From JAJTDS01 sp964202895 (lineage in GTDB: Bacteria > Pseudomonadota > Alphaproteobacteria > Rickettsiales > UBA1997), in contig CAXNJM010000001.1 in the NCBI GenBank assembly GCA_964202895.1, forward strand, positions 124,001 to 188,000: 64,000 bases of DNA, read 5' to 3'. Below are positions 9,801 to 17,248 of the stretch, piece after piece; the first letter of the stretch is position 1, and every line of letters begins with the position of its first letter. Made by a program: the position numbers and the translations under genes. The notes under the pieces are model-generated. The model searched no databases. It was not told the DNA's origin and was given only the letters and a program-made list of their open reading frames with translations.

Positions 9801-9821
9801 CAAGGAGCTAAAAGCTCCTTG
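9801..9821. terminator. Perfect hairpin between convergent dnaK and holC
   Basis: CAAGGAGCT (9801-9809), a three-base loop, and AGCTCCTTG (9813-9821) form a perfect nine-base-pair stem 48 bases after the dnaK stop. On the plus strand no T run follows. On the minus strand it is followed by a moderately T-rich stretch. It may act as a terminator in either direction, or be the first member of the palindrome series that follows. Confidence 0.45.
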
Positions 9822-9852
9822 CGGTGAAGTGTTGTATTCCGTTATCATTAAG

Positions 9853-9873
9853 GCAAGGGGTGAAACCCCTTGC
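9853..9873. repeat. GCAAGGGG hairpin
   Basis: GCAAGGGG (9853-9860), a five-base loop, and CCCCTTGC (9866-9873) form a perfect eight-base-pair stem. It resembles its neighbours at 9801-9821 and 9889-9902 in having an A-rich loop and CCTTG on the right arm, which suggests a small family of related palindromes. It is GC-rich compared with the rest of the window. Confidence 0.6.
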
Positions 9874-9888
9874 TGACCTTTAACCTTG

Positions 9889-9902
9889 GGGGTTAAAACC
9901 CC
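9889..9902. repeat. GGGGTT/AACCCC hairpin
   Basis: GGGGTT (9889-9894) and AACCCC (9897-9902) form a short perfect inverted repeat, followed by TTG as in the preceding hairpin. It lies 15 bases after the previous palindrome and belongs to the same repeat cluster. Confidence 0.5.
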
Positions 9903-9964
9903 TTGTTGCCGTTAAGTAGAGAGCGAGAAACCAACTCAACTATCATCGCAACCCTTACCCCTAT

Positions 9965-10032
9965 CGTCATCCCGACGAAAGTCGGGACCCAGCCCTACAT
10001 TTTTCTGGGTGCCGTTTTGCAACGGCATGACG
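9965..10032. repeat. 68-base cloverleaf palindromic element (CGTCATCCCG type)
   Basis: The outer arms CGTCAT (9965-9970) and ATGACG (10027-10032) are complementary. Between them lie three perfect six-base-pair hairpins: CCCGAC/GTCGGG (9971-9986, loop GAAA), ACCCAG/CTGGGT (9987-10010) and GCCGTT/AACGGC (10011-10026, loop TTGC). The whole can fold as a four-way junction with almost no unpaired bases between stems. The left part resembles the CGTCAT-CCCG intergenic repeats that are common in many proteobacteria. Translation of this repeat gives a spurious short ORF (VIPTKVGTQ). Confidence 0.75.
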
Positions 10033-10058
10033 AGTGTTTGATGTATCGGGATAATTAC

Positions 10059-10105
10059 CGTCATCCTGCACGAAGTTGCAGAATCCGTGCTTTTGCAACA
10101 ATTAG
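10059..10105. repeat. Second, truncated or diverged copy of the CGTCAT repeat
   Basis: CGTCAT at 10059-10064 is followed by CTGCA and TGCAG (10066-10070 and 10077-10081) and then AATCC. This is the same layout as the left part of the element at 9965. No matching ATGACG closes it, so it appears to be a 5' fragment. It ends about 35 bases before holC. Confidence 0.5.
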
Positions 10106-10138
10106 ATAAATAGTCGTACTTTCAGCAGTTGCCGTACC

Positions 10139-10603
10139 TTATTTTTCTATCCACTTTCCTTGAAATTTTTTATAGCTATTAAACTTTCCTGCAACCTCTC
10201 TTAATTGAGAAATTATTTTTAAACTATAATTACTATCTTCGTTATAGAAATAGCAAGCCTTCTCAAATTTAGAGATGAAATTTATTGTTGTTTTTGTAGT
10301 TAAAATTAAATAATCAGAATTATTGATATTTTCCTCTTGATTACTTATAAGAACAGGCTGTCTCTCTGGGTTCAAATCTTTGTCAAAAATTGTGCTATGT
10401 CCAATAAATTTAGTTTTACCAAAAGACCATAAACCTTCATCAATATCTTTTGCTTGTTGCTTTGCTGATTCTTGATTTTCTGTATCCAGTAAAATAAAAG
10501 CCCTTTTTTTTTCTTCAATAATTTTTGTCAATAAAAGTGCTATCGACTTAACGATTGACTCATCGCATTGATAACAATTTATTTCAATATTTTTTTCTTT
10601 CAT
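10139..10603 (-). CDS. holC: DNA polymerase III subunit chi
   Basis: Small clamp-loader accessory protein of 154 residues that links the replicase to single-stranded DNA-binding protein. Family features visible: LWSFGKTKFIGH in the middle, followed by RQPVLIS and a hydrophobic strand SDYLILTT, and FEKACYFY towards the end, in the order expected for HolC. Its ATG overlaps the aroB stop codon (TAATG), so the two are translationally coupled at the end of the minus-strand operon. The C-terminus ends close to the repeat island. Divergent in sequence but the motif order is convincing. Confidence 0.85.
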   Translation of the reverse strand: MKEKNIEINCYQCDESIVKSIALLLTKIIEEKKRAFILLDTENQESAKQQAKDIDEGLWSFGKTKFIGHSTIFDKDLNPERQPVLISNQEENINNSDYLILTTKTTINFISKFEKACYFYNEDSNYSLKIISQLREVAGKFNSYKKFQGKWIEK

Positions 10604-11718
10604 TAATTTAAAAAATCATTCATTACTTGTTGAAAATGCTCTATATTAACATTCTTCTTAATAATCGCCTTACCTATTGACTCAAGCAAGATAAAGGTTA
10701 GTGAATTATTTTCGACCTTTTTGTCGCGATAAAGGCTGGAAGTAAGATTTTCAATATTCCAGACATTTCTGATTTTTTTAGGTTCGATAATAAAACCAGC
10801 AATTTTTAAATGTTTTATAATTTGCTGATATTCATCGATATTAATTAAGTTGAAATTTAAGGACATTTTGCTTGCCATTGCCATTCCTAGGGCTACCGCT
10901 TCTCCGTGCAGTATTTCGTTTGAATAGTTGGTTTCGGTTTCAAATAAATGTCCAAAGCTATGTCCAAAATTTAGCAATGCTCTAATATTTTGTTCTTTTT
11001 CATCAATTTCAACAATTCTTGCTTTTATTTCGCAAGATTTAAAGATTATTTCTTTTAAAATCTCTTCTTCCAGAGAAAAAATTTTATGGTAATTTTCTTC
11101 TAAGAAGTGAAAAAATATTTTGTCGGAAATTAAGCCATATTTTAATACTTCTGCATATCCCGATTTTAAATCACGAATTGGAAGTGTTGATAGTAAATCT
11201 GTGTCGCAAATAACTAATTTTGGCTGATAAAAACTACCGATTAAATTCTTGCCAAATTTACTATTAATGGCGGTTTTTCCTCCCACCGAACTGTCAACTG
11301 ATGCCAGTAATGTTGTGGGTAATTGAATAAAATCAATGCCTCTTAATAAAATTGATGCAATAAAGCCAGATAAATCCCCCACAACTCCGCCACCAAAAGC
11401 AATGATTAGGGATTTTCTATCTGGGTTTAAGGAGATTATTTCCTCGCATATTTTTTCAAGATTACTAAAAGATTTAGATTTTTCGCTAGCCTCAGTGATT
11501 AAGAAGTGTGAAGCTATGTTAATCTTGTTAATTATGTTGTTAAGCTTTGTAAAATGGAGTTTGTAAATATTTTCATCGGTAATTATGAAAATTTTACTAT
11601 ATTTTTTACCGTCTTTTATGAATTCTTCTAATTGATGCAAGGAGTTCTTGCCAATAATTATGGGATATTGAGTATTATTTGTCTTAACCTCGATTGTTTT
11701 GTATAAGCTATTTGTCAT
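10603..11718 (-). CDS. aroB: 3-dehydroquinate synthase
   Basis: Second step of the shikimate pathway: converts DAHP to 3-dehydroquinate using NAD and a divalent metal. 371 residues. Visible signatures are FGGGVVGDLSGFIAS (NAD-binding glycine loop), the QLPTTLLASVDSSVGGKTA substrate region, GYAEVLKYG, and the metal-binding NFGHSFGHLFE and LHGEAVALGM. It lies seven bases downstream of hemJ and overlaps holC by one base. No aroK is adjacent, although aroK often precedes aroB. Start ATG agrees with the family; no Shine-Dalgarno visible. Confidence 0.96.
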   Translation of the reverse strand: MTNSLYKTIEVKTNNTQYPIIIGKNSLHQLEEFIKDGKKYSKIFIITDENIYKLHFTKLNNIINKINIASHFLITEASEKSKSFSNLEKICEEIISLNPDRKSLIIAFGGGVVGDLSGFIASILLRGIDFIQLPTTLLASVDSSVGGKTAINSKFGKNLIGSFYQPKLVICDTDLLSTLPIRDLKSGYAEVLKYGLISDKIFFHFLEENYHKIFSLEEEILKEIIFKSCEIKARIVEIDEKEQNIRALLNFGHSFGHLFETETNYSNEILHGEAVALGMAMASKMSLNFNLINIDEYQQIIKHLKIAGFIIEPKKIRNVWNIENLTSSLYRDKKVENNSLTFILLESIGKAIIKKNVNIEHFQQVMNDFLN

Positions 11719-11725
11719 TTTGTAT

Positions 11726-12151
11726 TTAGAAAGGCTTTAAGATAACTAAAAATATTATAATTATCATTAATAATGTCGGCACTTCATTGATAATTCGATA
11801 AAATTTTTCGTTGTGTGTATTTTGATTATTGGCAAATTTTTTTCTCCATTTAGCAAGAAGCATATGAAATATTGCCAGCAGAACTACTAGGGTAATTTTG
11901 AGATGAATCCATTTTTGTTCGAATCCAATTTGATAAGCTAAATAAAAGCCAAAAATGAAACTGGCGATCATCGCAGGATTCATTATTAATTTCATTAGTT
12001 TTAATTCCATTTTTTCAAACATTTGGTGAGCTTGTGAATTATATTCTACCTGACAATGATAAACAAATATTCTTGGTAAATATAGTAATCCCGCCATCCA
12101 GGCAATAATAGAGATGATGTGCAGAGCTTTTATTATTTCGTAAAGTTCCAT
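11726..12151 (-). CDS. hemJ: Protoporphyrinogen IX oxidase, HemJ type
   Basis: Inner-membrane protein of 141 residues that oxidises protoporphyrinogen IX to protoporphyrin IX, the penultimate step of haem synthesis. The N-terminus KALHIISIIAWMAGLLYLPR has the invariant His and the W.AGLLYLPRIFVYH signature of the UPF0093/HemJ family. Three further hydrophobic segments follow, with the conserved Lys in WIHLKI. It works in the same pathway as hemF at 49 kb in this window. HemJ is the usual enzyme for this step in alphaproteobacteria, in place of HemG or HemY. Located between aroB and two lipoprotein genes. Confidence 0.93.
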   Translation of the reverse strand: MELYEIIKALHIISIIAWMAGLLYLPRIFVYHCQVEYNSQAHQMFEKMELKLMKLIMNPAMIASFIFGFYLAYQIGFEQKWIHLKITLVVLLAIFHMLLAKWRKKFANNQNTHNEKFYRIINEVPTLLMIIIIFLVILKPF

Positions 12152-12170
12152 AATTATTTATTTAAAGTTA

Positions 12171-12545
12171 TTAACGGTATCCTAAGAAATAGGCGGACCA
12201 TAAATTTGATTTATGCTGTGCATATTTAGCGCGATAGCAAAGCCAGAAAGAATTTGTCCATGCCATTTCATAGTCAGGGGAGTTCATCATTCTGTATCCA
12301 TCCGCCTTATTGTTTTTATAAAAACTTTTATAATAAGTGTTTGCTCCAGCCGAAATACCAACTTCGCAACCATCTCGCCAACCATCTTTAAAATCTTGAG
12401 AAGAATTTGGGTCTACTGGCCTAATTTTTATTTTATAATCAGATGCTGAAGATGCAAATCTTCCTCTGAATTTTAATTTAGATTCTTCAGAACAGTTATT
12501 TAAAATTAGAGTTATGAATATGATTTTTAAAATATTTTTTATCAT
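12171..12545 (-). CDS. Small lipoprotein with GWRDGC motif (paralogue of the next gene)
   Basis: 124-residue predicted lipoprotein: a short hydrophobic signal ends in LILNNC with lipidation at Cys18. The mature part carries GWRDGC (Cys60) and then W.NSFWLC (Cys103). The second gene of the pair, just upstream in the operon, has the same order: lipobox, GWxDGC, a Trp and a final Cys 46 residues later (43 here). The two mature cysteines probably form a disulfide in the periplasm. I do not recognise a named family; function unknown. The ATG follows the upstream stop by nine bases, so both lipoproteins are likely co-transcribed with hemJ and aroB. Confidence 0.75.
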   Translation of the reverse strand: MIKNILKIIFITLILNNCSEESKLKFRGRFASSASDYKIKIRPVDPNSSQDFKDGWRDGCEVGISAGANTYYKSFYKNNKADGYRMMNSPDYEMAWTNSFWLCYRAKYAQHKSNLWSAYFLGYR

Positions 12546-12554
12546 TTTTAAATT

Positions 12555-12917
12555 TTAATTTGATTGCAATGGGGCATCTCTAAAGGATCTATATTGAACA
12601 AAAGTATGAGTGTGAAGTACACAAGAAAACATGCCTTGAGACCAGCCTTTCTGATAACCGGGTAATGCTTGAAAGGATCCGCTACCAAAATCTGGACCGC
12701 CTTTTCTTTTATAAACCCAAGAATTTAAAAATTGATTACTTACTGCCAATGCAGATTTGCAACCGTCATGCCATCCGGCTCTATATTCTATTGGGCCTTC
12801 TGGTACTTTTAAATCTAGTGTCATTGGTTGATGAAAGCCTTTATTATTTGCATTGCAAGCAAGCAAAATTATAAAAATAATGTTTACTGACAAGATTTTA
12901 ATTATTTTTTTACTCAT
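12555..12917 (-). CDS. Small lipoprotein with GWHDGC motif
   Basis: 120-residue predicted lipoprotein with signal peptide and lipobox IILLAC, lipidation at Cys21. The mature chain contains GWHDGC (Cys53) and, after a Gly/Ser stretch, YQKGWSQGMFSC (Cys99). It shares the GWxDGC core and cysteine spacing with the adjacent gene, so the pair probably arose by tandem duplication and then diverged strongly elsewhere. No catalytic motif is visible. It begins four bases after the PerM-like permease gene, in the same minus-strand operon. Function unknown. Confidence 0.75.
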   Translation of the reverse strand: MSKKIIKILSVNIIFIILLACNANNKGFHQPMTLDLKVPEGPIEYRAGWHDGCKSALAVSNQFLNSWVYKRKGGPDFGSGSFQALPGYQKGWSQGMFSCVLHTHTFVQYRSFRDAPLQSN

Positions 12918-12920
12918 AAC

Positions 12921-13988
12921 TTATTTTGTGAAATTATTACGATATATTTCAACTAAATGTTTAATAAAAACCGATATTATTGCCGTTAAAGGCATTGCAA
13001 ATATTATCCCCACAAAACCAAGGATAGAGCCAAAGAAGAATAGGCTGAATATTATCCACAATGGATGAATGCCGATTTTTTCTCCTATTAACTTAGGGGT
13101 GATGAAGTTCCCCTCTATAAATTGTCCAAAAATAAATATTCCACTGATAAGCGATAATTTGTAAAAGTCAAAACCCCAATCAAAAATACCAACAATTATT
13201 GAAATTGCAAACCCCGATACTATGGCAACAAACGGAATAAAGGAAAATAATCCTGTAAGTAGACCGATAAGCAACCCAAAGCTTAATGAAGTTAAGCTTA
13301 AAGATATTCCGTAAAATAAGGCTAGTATAATGCAAACATTGAATTGACCTTGTAAATATTTTATTAATAAACAATCTATTTCTGTGATAATTTTTTTAAT
13401 AAAGTTGTAATTATTTTTTGGGAGTAGGTTGTTAATATTGTTAATTATTTTATTCCAATCTTTAAGGAAGTAGAAAATCAGAATAGGGGCGATAAAAATT
13501 ATTGAAAATACATTAAGAACAGATATCGATGAATGCCAAATGCTGGCCGTTATATTCTGGCTTGATTGACTAAAATAACTAACAATGCCACTTGATATTT
13601 TTGCTGTTGCTTCTTTGGAGTTAAAAAATTCCTGTTTATTGATTAAAAAATTATTAATAATTGGGTTAATGTTATCAAAAAAATTATTAATGTAGTTAGG
13701 TAAGTTGGTTATTAGGCTGGTTATTTGGCGATATAATAATGGCATTATAAAAAATGCAATCAGGATAACCGCTATTAAAAAAGAAGTAAAAATAATGTTA
13801 ACAGCATAATTGTGTTGAATGGTAAATTTTTTACTGATAAAAACCACAAGAGAATTTAATATATAAGCGATTGCAATTGAGTAAATAAAAGGTTGAATGA
13901 TATTTTTTGCAAGATTAAAAAACAATATTATTGATGCTATAATTGCAATAAAAATGATTGTTTTTAGATTAATTTGAACTGTTTTCAT
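12921..13988 (-). CDS. AI-2E family transporter / PerM-like permease
   Basis: Polytopic inner-membrane protein of 355 residues with about seven hydrophobic segments. Two lie at the N-terminus (about 7-24 and 29-50), then a long amphipathic middle, then a C-terminal cluster. The motifs LIGLLTGLFSFIPFVA, F.IGQFIEGNFITPKLIGEKIG and HPLWIIFSLFFFGSILGF are diagnostic of the AI-2E transporter / PerM / YdiK superfamily. Substrates are poorly defined in this family; some members are sodium/proton antiporters. It overlaps the upstream DUF2066 gene by 20 bases. The arrangement purM divergent from DUF2066 and PerM is known from other proteobacteria, where hda often follows; here lipoprotein genes follow instead. 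Confidence 0.9.
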   Translation of the reverse strand: MKTVQINLKTIIFIAIIASIILFFNLAKNIIQPFIYSIAIAYILNSLVVFISKKFTIQHNYAVNIIFTSFLIAVILIAFFIMPLLYRQITSLITNLPNYINNFFDNINPIINNFLINKQEFFNSKEATAKISSGIVSYFSQSSQNITASIWHSSISVLNVFSIIFIAPILIFYFLKDWNKIINNINNLLPKNNYNFIKKIITEIDCLLIKYLQGQFNVCIILALFYGISLSLTSLSFGLLIGLLTGLFSFIPFVAIVSGFAISIIVGIFDWGFDFYKLSLISGIFIFGQFIEGNFITPKLIGEKIGIHPLWIIFSLFFFGSILGFVGIIFAMPLTAIISVFIKHLVEIYRNNFTK

Positions 13989-15288
13989 TAATTGGTTTTT
14001 TAATTATAGAAACAGTAAATTGATTATCTTCATTTTCTTTTTTCTTTATTGATAAGTCTATGTTTTTAAAATCTTCAATGATTTTATTTTTATTCCCAAG
14101 GTAGTTGCCGGATATTGTGGTTTTTTGTTTAGAAATTGATTTTAAGAAAATATCACTCACTAATCCGCTATTAATAATTTTTTGTTGAATTTTTATCCAA
14201 CTCTCAAAATCGTTGATTTCTATATCAAGAGTTATGTTATTTTGATTCGCTTCGCTGTTAATTGAATTCTTATTATTTAGTAAATATTCAATTAATTTTA
14301 AAGACACTTTATCGATTAATTCTGAATATTTTAAAAACTCAACATTAACAAAGTTTAATATAACGGTTTTTTTAGGGTTCTTAGAAAAATTTTTTACGAT
14401 AATTCTTGCCTTATTTTCAATTTCATCATATTCAAATATTGCTAAATAAAGATTATCCGCTTTTTGTTGAATTAATATTGGCTCAAAATCGAGATATTGT
14501 AAATCTTCAATATTTTCATTATTTATTATTTCAAGATTATTGATTTCGCTCTTGAGAATCAAGATTTCGTTATTAGTAACCAGTTTATTTTTTTGCAATG
14601 ATTTTTCTACAGAGCTTCTCCATTCGTTTTTCTCCTCCCAAATCATAAAGTTATTGCCTTGTTTTTTTACAGGAAGAATTAATATATTTTGTTTGTTGGC
14701 ATCTTCTAATTCTGATTTTTCAACTTTATTTGTTGCTAGATTCTGAATTGAGTTGTTGTTGTTTAGGGGGTTTTCGTTTTTATTTTTTAAATAAAAACTG
14801 ATAAACTTTTTTGAAAAACTAACATTTAATGTTGCTTGATAATTGTTATTGGAGAATTTTTCTAGCAAAATTTGTTCCGACTTAATCATTTGTTCTAGCT
14901 CGCTATCGGAAATTTTTTCAATGTTTTTATTAATTTTTAATCGCTCTACTAGCTTAGTTAATGCTTGTCTTCTTGCATTTTTAGTGGCAATTATTTTTGC
15001 ATCATTGGCAGATTTCCCATTTGCTTCAACTTGTATATTTTGTATTAGATAAGGGCTATTTTTAGAGCTATCAGAAGATTTTGATGCAAGTTTTTCTAGG
15101 TTCGGTTTTGATTTTACTTCGTTATTTTCTTTTGTTAAAGGTTTTGCGGAATTGGTTACTTCTTTGTTTTGTTGAGATTGGGAAGGAAGCGGGTGCCGAA
15201 AAGATTGAGCTGAGGAATTGCTTATAAAGCTTATAATTCCGAATATAGATAGGGATAATCGAATAATTGCTAGGTTTTTCCTGTACAT
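13969..15288 (-). CDS. DUF2066 domain-containing exported protein
   Basis: 439 residues. The N-terminus has a signal peptide of about 27 residues ending near SNSSAQS. A low-complexity Ser/Lys/Asn linker leads to the DUF2066 signature VEANGKSANDAKIIATKNAR, followed by ALTKLVERL, and YQATLNVSFSKKFISFYL, which marks a small alpha/beta periplasmic domain. The C-terminal half is Asn/Lys-rich and divergent. No enzymatic function is established for this family. It is divergent from purM across 113 bases and overlaps the permease gene that follows, an association seen in other proteobacteria. Confidence 0.82.
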   Translation of the reverse strand: MYRKNLAIIRLSLSIFGIISFISNSSAQSFRHPLPSQSQQNKEVTNSAKPLTKENNEVKSKPNLEKLASKSSDSSKNSPYLIQNIQVEANGKSANDAKIIATKNARRQALTKLVERLKINKNIEKISDSELEQMIKSEQILLEKFSNNNYQATLNVSFSKKFISFYLKNKNENPLNNNNSIQNLATNKVEKSELEDANKQNILILPVKKQGNNFMIWEEKNEWRSSVEKSLQKNKLVTNNEILILKSEINNLEIINNENIEDLQYLDFEPILIQQKADNLYLAIFEYDEIENKARIIVKNFSKNPKKTVILNFVNVEFLKYSELIDKVSLKLIEYLLNNKNSINSEANQNNITLDIEINDFESWIKIQQKIINSGLVSDIFLKSISKQKTTISGNYLGNKNKIIEDFKNIDLSIKKKENEDNQFTVSIIKKPINENSSN

Positions 15289-15401
15289 AAATTTATGATG
15301 TTTGTTATACTTAACATATTTTAAATATTTAGTTTATTTTTAAAAAAATAAAATTAATATTGCAATTAATTACTTCAATTATTTTAACTTAAATTTAAAA
15401 A

Positions 15402-16412
15402 ATGTCTATCGCTAAAGAAAATCTTAGCTATAAAGATTCTGGTGTTGATATTGATGCTGGTAATAAGCTAGTTGATATCATTAAACCATTTGCAAAATCA
15501 ACCTCAAGATTAGGTTCAAGCCCCGATTTAGGTGGCTTTGGAGCTTTATTCGATATAAAAAAATGCAATTATCGAGATCCTGTTTTAGTTTCTTGCACTG
15601 ATGGAGTTGGAACAAAGTTAAAAATTGCTATTGAAACTAATAATCACAATGAAATAGGAATCGACCTAGTTGCTATGTCAGTCAATGATTTAATCGTTCA
15701 AGGAGCGGAACCGCTGTTTTTTCTTGACTATTTCGCTTGTTCAAAATTGGATATTAAAATTGCCTCTTCAGTAATTGAAGGTATTGCTAATGGTTGTAAG
15801 CAAGCAAATTGTGCTTTAATTGGCGGTGAAACTGCAGAAATGCCGGGAATGTACAAAGAAGAAGACTACGATCTTGCAGGCTTTGCAGTTGGAGTAGTAG
15901 AAAGAGATTTAATTCTTCCCAAAGAAACTAGCGAAGGAGACATTCTAATCGGCTTATCTTCTAGTGGAATTCACTCTAACGGATATTCTCTCGTTCGTTA
16001 TATTTTAGAAAAAAACTCACTTAATTTTGAAAGTGAATTTTGCGGTGCTCCAATTTATAAAACACTCTTAGCACCTACTAAAATATATGTCAACTCTTGT
16101 TTAAAATTAGCGAAAGCTTCAAAAATTAAGGCGATGGCACATATTACAGGGGGCGGTTTAGTTGAAAATCTGCCAAGGGCTATAAATAAAGGATTAACAG
16201 CAGATATAAACTATAATTTATGGGAAAGACCAGAAATTTTTAAATTTTTGCAAAAAATTGGTAATGTTAGCGAAGAAGAAATGAGAAAAACTTTTAATTG
16301 CGGTATTGGTATGGTATTAGTTGCAGGCCCTGAAAATGTTGATTTTATATTAAATTCTTTAAAAGAAGATAATCAGCAGGCATTTGTGATAGGAAAATTG
16401 GTAAAATTATAA
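15402..16412 (+). CDS. purM: Phosphoribosylformylglycinamidine cyclo-ligase (AIR synthetase)
   Basis: Fifth step of de novo purine synthesis: closes FGAM to AIR using ATP. 336 residues, full length. Diagnostic stretches are YKDSGVDIDAGNKLV at the N-terminus, VSCTDGVGTKLKIA, GIDLVAMSVNDLIVQGAEPL, the GGETAEMPGMY loop, SSSGIHSNGYSLVR and HITGGGLVENLPR. ATG at 15402 fits the family; no Shine-Dalgarno. Two bases after its stop comes the ORF encoding the C-terminal part of isoleucyl-tRNA synthetase, so purM and that fragment are probably co-transcribed. The usual neighbour purN is absent. Confidence 0.97.
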   Translation: MSIAKENLSYKDSGVDIDAGNKLVDIIKPFAKSTSRLGSSPDLGGFGALFDIKKCNYRDPVLVSCTDGVGTKLKIAIETNNHNEIGIDLVAMSVNDLIVQGAEPLFFLDYFACSKLDIKIASSVIEGIANGCKQANCALIGGETAEMPGMYKEEDYDLAGFAVGVVERDLILPKETSEGDILIGLSSSGIHSNGYSLVRYILEKNSLNFESEFCGAPIYKTLLAPTKIYVNSCLKLAKASKIKAMAHITGGGLVENLPRAINKGLTADINYNLWERPEIFKFLQKIGNVSEEEMRKTFNCGIGMVLVAGPENVDFILNSLKEDNQQAFVIGKLVKL

Positions 16413-16414
16413 TT

Positions 16415-17248
16415 ATGATAAATCGCAAAATCTCTGTTCACTTGCAAGATTATCCATCGGTTGAGTTTTTTGACGATGAGTTCGAGCTTATTTCGCAAAT
16501 AGATCTTATCCAAGAAATATGTAGTGTCGCCTTAGCGATTCGTGATAATAAAAATTTAAGAGTTCGTTTGCCTTTAAGGTCTCTTACTATAATTGGGAAA
16601 AATGCTTTAAAGCTTCAGCCTTTTTACGAGATTATCGCTGATGAAATAAATGTTAAGCAAGTTTTTTTTCAAGAAGATATTGGAGATTTAGCAAGTTTAA
16701 AATTACAGCTAAATTTTAAAAAAATTGGTGTTAAATATGGTGCAAAAGTTAAGGAATTTACCGATGCAATTAAGCAAAATTTATGGCAAAAAATTGGCGA
16801 AGAAGACATAAAAATTAAAATTGCCAACGAGATACTGGAAAAAGATGAATTTGAATTGAAATTAGCGGTCAATCAATATGATCAAGAGCAAGAAATAATA
16901 ATGCCTCTCCCTAGCAATGACTGCCTAGTTAAATTAAATATTGTTATGGATAAAGAGCTAGAAAACGAGGGTTTAGCCCGCGATATTATTCGTTCTATCC
17001 AACAAAATCGTAAAGATGCAGATTTTGAAATAACTAAAAGAATTAATATAATAATTTTTAGTGAAAATTTAATAATTGATGAAATATTAACACAATTTGC
17101 AGAATACATAAAAGATCAAGTATTAGCTGACAGCATAAATTTTACTAAAGATAGCGATCAATTTGCTCTTCAATTGAAGAATTCATCGCATCATCATTAT
17201 TTTGAAAATAAAGTTGAAGATATAAATATTAAAATTGCAATTTTTTAA
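16415..17248 (+). CDS. ileS: Isoleucyl-tRNA synthetase C-terminal region as a separate ORF
   Basis: 277 residues matching only the C-terminal part of class I-type isoleucyl-tRNA synthetase. It starts inside the anticodon-binding region at SVHLQDYP (residues 7-14) and continues through ICSVALAIRDNKNLRVRLPL (35-54), the usual signature after the anticodon helix bundle. The C-terminal domain follows with FKKIGVKYG (101-109), PLPSNDCLV and LARDIIRSIQQNRKDADF (187-204). It has no catalytic domain. The other part of the same protein is encoded at 57334-59301 and stops at IWQSLNKK, almost exactly where this one begins. The frame is intact with its own ATG two bases after purM and overlaps the next gene (TAATG). 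It could be a subunit of a split enzyme or a relic; the intact frame favours the former. Confidence 0.85.
   Translation: MINRKISVHLQDYPSVEFFDDEFELISQIDLIQEICSVALAIRDNKNLRVRLPLRSLTIIGKNALKLQPFYEIIADEINVKQVFFQEDIGDLASLKLQLNFKKIGVKYGAKVKEFTDAIKQNLWQKIGEEDIKIKIANEILEKDEFELKLAVNQYDQEQEIIMPLPSNDCLVKLNIVMDKELENEGLARDIIRSIQQNRKDADFEITKRINIIIFSENLIIDEILTQFAEYIKDQVLADSINFTKDSDQFALQLKNSSHHHYFENKVEDINIKIAIF

Noticed and set aside
9903..10109. 68-codon open frame between dnaK and holC
   Set aside because: It is the translation of the palindromic repeat (VIPTKVGTQ is the typical reading of CGTCATCCC-type repeats) and has no family support.
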